In this document: positions 6,020-8,134 of the stretch, one piece after another | How positions within the stretch are numbered: the first letter of the stretch is position 1 | Layout of the letters: each line of letters opens with the position of its first letter | From: Clostridia bacterium | Lineage (GTDB): Bacteria > Bacillota > Clostridia > Oscillospirales > CAG-272 | Length of the DNA stretch: 8,134 bases | Direction of reading: 5' to 3' | NCBI GenBank assembly: GCA_017382615.1 | Contig: JAFNZX010000029.1 | Location: 1-8,134 of the forward strand | Made by a program: the position numbers and the translations under genes | Notes under the pieces: model-generated | Databases searched by the model: none | Told to the model about the DNA's origin: nothing | What the model saw: only the letters and a program-made list of their open reading frames with translations

Positions 6020-7471
6020 TTAATATCTTTGCCAATGGTAAACGCCCTTTTCGTCCTTCTTGTCAATATCGCGGAAGACGAAGTAGATGGGCTTGGGGGA
6101 ATCAGGTACGCTGCTTTCGGGTCTGCGGCGCCAGAGTCCGAGATTTAAGCCAAACTCAAATTTGTTGTCCTGATGCGCGTGCAGGATAAAGGAATCGATC
6201 TCGGGGATCTCCATGCACTTGCGGTAGGCCTTGCCGTACGCCATTGCCTGCAGCACCTCGCTGGTGGCGGTGTTATGCGAGTTGAAGCCCTGCTCGGAGA
6301 GAATGATGCGGCGGCGCTGTCCACGGAAGAGCACGTCCTCGCGGTAAAGGAAGCGTGCCAGCACCTCTAAGTTCTTGAAGGTGATGCGGTGGGTGTTGTC
6401 GTCGTCGGTTGCAGTTGCATCGTTCCAGAAATCGGGGAAGCAGAGATTTTCGGGGTAGGGGTGATGTGCCACGTTCCAGCCGATCTGACCTTCCTCGTTG
6501 CCAAGGCGTACCAATTCCTCCAGCACGAATTTCGAGCCGTAGAAGCGACCGGGGTTGGCATCAAAGTTTGCACCCGTCCAGAAGTGGTCAAGAGAGATAT
6601 AGGTGCGTGCAGCAGCCCAGACGGAGGTGGACACCTGCCAGCAAAGGCGCAGGGAAACGGTGTAGTCGTAAACGTACTGCTCCATGGACGCCTCGCCCAT
6701 ATTGCACCATTCAAAGCCCGAGTTGACCTCGTTGCCCACGATGTGACCTACAGCGCGTCCGTAGGGTGCACCGGGCAGGGTATAGCGGTCGGTCAGAAAC
6801 GCAACCCACGCCATGTAGTAGCGCACGGCACGCGCGTCCTTCATGTTGAACGCAGAAATGCGTCCGCCCTCGCAAAAGCCGGGGTGCTTGATGATCTCCC
6901 AAAGGTCGTCGGGGGTGCTGACACCGCCCCAATTCTGCGAGTTGAGCAGGATGTAGGTAATGATCACGCCTGCGTCGGTCAGCTCGCGCACGCGCGCGTC
7001 GTTCTGCTCCACCACGCGGCGGCGGAAATAAAAGGTTTCGCCGTCAAATTCATAAGGGATGGTGTCGCCCTCAACGGGGGATACCCACAAGAAAGAGCCT
7101 AAGTTGACGTTGAGAGCGGCATGCTTGACGCCGAGGTTGATGGCGTCGTGCACCATGGTGACCTGCAAGCCCTTTTTGCTCTCGGTCACGGGGTAGGGCT
7201 CATTTCGTAGGGCGTTACCCATATCCTCGACGTATTTCGCGCCCTCGATCTCCTTGCCCTCTGCGCTGCAGAGGTAGTAAAGAAATCTGCCATCGCAGCC
7301 GCCCAAGTCAAGGGGCAGGGTAAAGGAGCCGTTTTGCGCCGTGGCGTCGGCTTCAAAGATAGGCGTATCGGTACAGAACGCGCTGCGGTATGCGCGCACG
7401 TGCACGTCGCCCGAAAAGTCCAAGTCAAAGCGAAGTTGTCCGTTGTCGGTCACAATGCGTAAAATTTTCAT
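6020..7471 (-). CDS. DUF5722-like protein, predicted TIM-barrel glycoside-hydrolase-type enzyme
   Basis: A 483-residue protein without signal peptide or membrane segment, so probably cytoplasmic. Residues 1-90 look like a small beta-domain (alternating hydrophobic strands). Residues ~100-470 carry blocks I associate with DUF5722: GVKHAALNVNLG (114-125), VITYILLNSQNWGG (169-183), GHIVGNEVNSGFEW (242-255), WNVAHHPYP (332-340) and RIILSEQGFNS (388-398). GNEVN (E248) and LSEQGF (E393) resemble the acid/base and nucleophile strands of clan GH-A glycosidases, and HHPYP resembles a substrate-binding strand. Catalysis on a sugar is inferred from this fold pattern, not shown. It is the first gene after the promoter: GGGAGG stands 6-7 bases before ATG 7471. 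It is separated by 18 bases from the surface phosphoesterase-like gene. DUF5722 assignment is from memory of family motifs. Confidence 0.75.
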   Translation of the reverse strand: MKILRIVTDNGQLRFDLDFSGDVHVRAYRSAFCTDTPIFEADATAQNGSFTLPLDLGGCDGRFLYYLCSAEGKEIEGAKYVEDMGNALRNEPYPVTESKKGLQVTMVHDAINLGVKHAALNVNLGSFLWVSPVEGDTIPYEFDGETFYFRRRVVEQNDARVRELTDAGVIITYILLNSQNWGGVSTPDDLWEIIKHPGFCEGGRISAFNMKDARAVRYYMAWVAFLTDRYTLPGAPYGRAVGHIVGNEVNSGFEWCNMGEASMEQYVYDYTVSLRLCWQVSTSVWAAARTYISLDHFWTGANFDANPGRFYGSKFVLEELVRLGNEEGQIGWNVAHHPYPENLCFPDFWNDATATDDDNTHRITFKNLEVLARFLYREDVLFRGQRRRIILSEQGFNSHNTATSEVLQAMAYGKAYRKCMEIPEIDSFILHAHQDNKFEFGLNLGLWRRRPESSVPDSPKPIYFVFRDIDKKDEKGVYHWQRY

Positions 7472-7503
7472 GTGCAGCCTCCCGATGTTTATGGATTATC
7501 TCC

Positions 7504-7532
7504 ATTATATCAAATAACTGCGCCAAAGGCAA
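7504..7532 (-). promoter_or_regulatory. Sigma-A-type promoter of the methyltransferase operon
   Basis: On the minus strand the -35 box TTGCCT (7527-7532, four of six consensus matches) is 17 bases from a perfect -10 TATAAT (7504-7509). The -10 is preceded by TG one base away, an extended -10. The predicted transcript would start near 7497 and have a leader of only ~26 bases before ATG 7471, leaving no room for a cobalamin riboswitch. It is the only strong promoter I see for the seven-gene unit. Confidence 0.8.
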
Positions 7533-7540
7533 TAGGCATA

Positions 7541-7552
7541 TGGAAATTTCCA
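7541..7552. promoter_or_regulatory. Perfect 12-base palindrome upstream of the promoter, candidate operator
   Basis: TGGAAATTTCCA is a perfect inverted repeat ending 8 bases upstream of the -35 box, flanked by CAT and ATG that nearly extend the symmetry. Its position fits an activator or regulator site of the operon promoter. No regulator gene is in the window to pair with it, and short AT-rich palindromes can arise by chance. Confidence 0.4.
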
Positions 7553-7565
7553 ATGATTTGTTTAC

Positions 7566-7597
7566 AAAAAGTGCCCTGCGGCAATTTGCCGCAGGGC
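7566..7597 (-). terminator. Intrinsic terminator of the upstream Cys/His-rich gene
   Basis: A 25-base near-perfect palindrome (7573-7597; arms GCCCTGCGGC and GCCGCAGGGC around an AATTT core) is followed on the minus strand by AC and then TTTTT (7566-7570). It begins 20 bases after the stop codon of the gene ending at 7618. It should end that transcript and insulate the operon promoter that follows. On the plus strand the T-run is weaker and no gene precedes it. Confidence 0.88.
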
Positions 7598-7617
7598 TTG
7601 GCTTTTATGATTCGATT

Positions 7618-8134
7618 TTACTCGGTTTGGGTTTGGTCATTAACGTCGTAGAATTGCAACGTGCCGTTTTCGTATGCCTCAAGGTCGGCTTGAACCAACA
7701 CCACAATGCCGTTTGGTAAGATATAGCTGCCGTTTGCTGTTCGCATATTTGTGATGCCATACGCTATATTCGCGTTGTCTTTGGTTAAATCCAACCTTGC
7801 TCTACAGCCGAGACAGTTTGCATATCTGCCGTCTACAATAGTATCGTACCGAACGCTATGTGCCTCAATCAAAGAAGTTCCACACGAGCACGTTTTTTTG
7901 TGCGACCTGTTGTTTAAATACAAATATCTGTTTGCCTTATGAGTTTCCGTAAACGTATATTCTAAACCATCAACATTGTTTTCACATTGATGATACAAAT
8001 TATTAAGCGGCGTCACGGAATAATCTTGTTCAACAATATCCTCAAAAGGGGCAACATATCTACAATATTTGCACTTATAATAATCCCGATCACCGTAACT
8101 TGCTACTGCAATCATATTACCGCTTGACAAAGCA
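7618..8134 (-). CDS. Cys/His-rich protein of unknown function (5' end beyond window)
   Basis: The C-terminal ~170 residues of an unrecognised protein. The frame is open to the window edge; a TTG at 8130 could be read as a start but has no room for a visible ribosome binding site, so the gene probably begins further upstream. Visible (counting the TTG codon as 1) are C20-x-x-C23, H47-x-C49, C81-S-C83-G, H91 and C106-x-x-C109. These are paired Cys/His clusters reminiscent of zinc-ribbon-like or Cys-pair modules in uncharacterised Clostridia proteins. After residue 115 the sequence has no Cys and ends acidic and polar (YDVNDQTQTE). Parts of the gene are clearly AT-richer than the operon: 19 of 60 bases at 7921-7980 are G or C, against 32 of 60 at 1081-1140. 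This could mean different ancestry. It is separated from the operon by a terminator and is not part of it. Confidence 0.75.
   Translation of the reverse strand, partial: ALSSGNMIAVASYGDRDYYKCKYCRYVAPFEDIVEQDYSVTPLNNLYHQCENNVDGLEYTFTETHKANRYLYLNNRSHKKTCSCGTSLIEAHSVRYDTIVDGRYANCLGCRARLDLTKDNANIAYGITNMRTANGSYILPNGIVVLVQADLEAYENGTLQFYDVNDQTQTE

Noticed and set aside
6389..7102. Plus-strand open frame of 237 codons
   Set aside because: It is antisense to the conserved blocks of the DUF5722-like gene, with no supporting motif or start signal.
7472..7503. Cobalamin riboswitch upstream of the operon
   Set aside because: The predicted leader is only ~26 bases, and no long structured B12-box region lies between the promoter and the first gene.

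Overview
The window reads as chromosomal DNA of an anaerobic, probably gut- or rumen-type Clostridia bacterium. The basis is good AGGAG-type ribosome binding sites, tight ATGA gene overlaps, a sigma-A-like promoter, a corrinoid methyltransferase gene set, and a Thr/Pro-rich cell-surface protein with a C-terminal membrane anchor. The genus cannot be told from the sequence. Every supported gene lies on the minus strand, so the window reads biologically from high to low coordinates.

Right edge (7618-8134): the 3' part of an AT-richer, Cys/His-rich gene of unknown function. It is closed off by a strong intrinsic terminator (7566-7597). The next ~100 bases hold a well-formed promoter (-35 at 7527-7532, extended -10 at 7504-7509, 17-base spacer) and a perfect 12-base palindrome just upstream of it. 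This is the head of a new transcription unit.

Predicted operon (7471 down to 1 and beyond), seven genes in order: (1) a DUF5722-like TIM-barrel protein with glycosidase-type Glu motifs; (2) an exported, C-terminally membrane-anchored metallophosphoesterase-fold protein with several altered active-site residues and an in-frame 15-base tandem repeat; (3) a methyltransferase corrinoid protein; (4) an MtaA-like zinc methyltransferase with an H-x-C...C site; (5) and (6) two tandem uroporphyrinogen-decarboxylase-fold paralogues that carry D-x-D-G instead of H-x-C; (7) the N-terminal part of a RACo-type 2Fe-2S/ASKHA corrinoid reactivating protein, cut by the window edge. Genes 4-7 are joined by 4-base ATGA overlaps, the others are 6 to 18 bases apart, and I see no terminator inside the unit.

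Genes 3-7 make a coherent corrinoid methyl-transfer pathway. A methyl group from an unknown donor would be moved to the corrinoid protein by one or both D-x-D-G paralogues. The zinc enzyme would pass it on (or be a further donor-side enzyme), and the activator would re-reduce corrinoid inactivated to Co(II). The unusual point is that this pathway sits behind a putative carbohydrate-active enzyme and a surface-anchored phosphoesterase-like protein under one promoter. This suggests, as inference only, use of a methylated glycan or glycan-derived compound as methyl donor.
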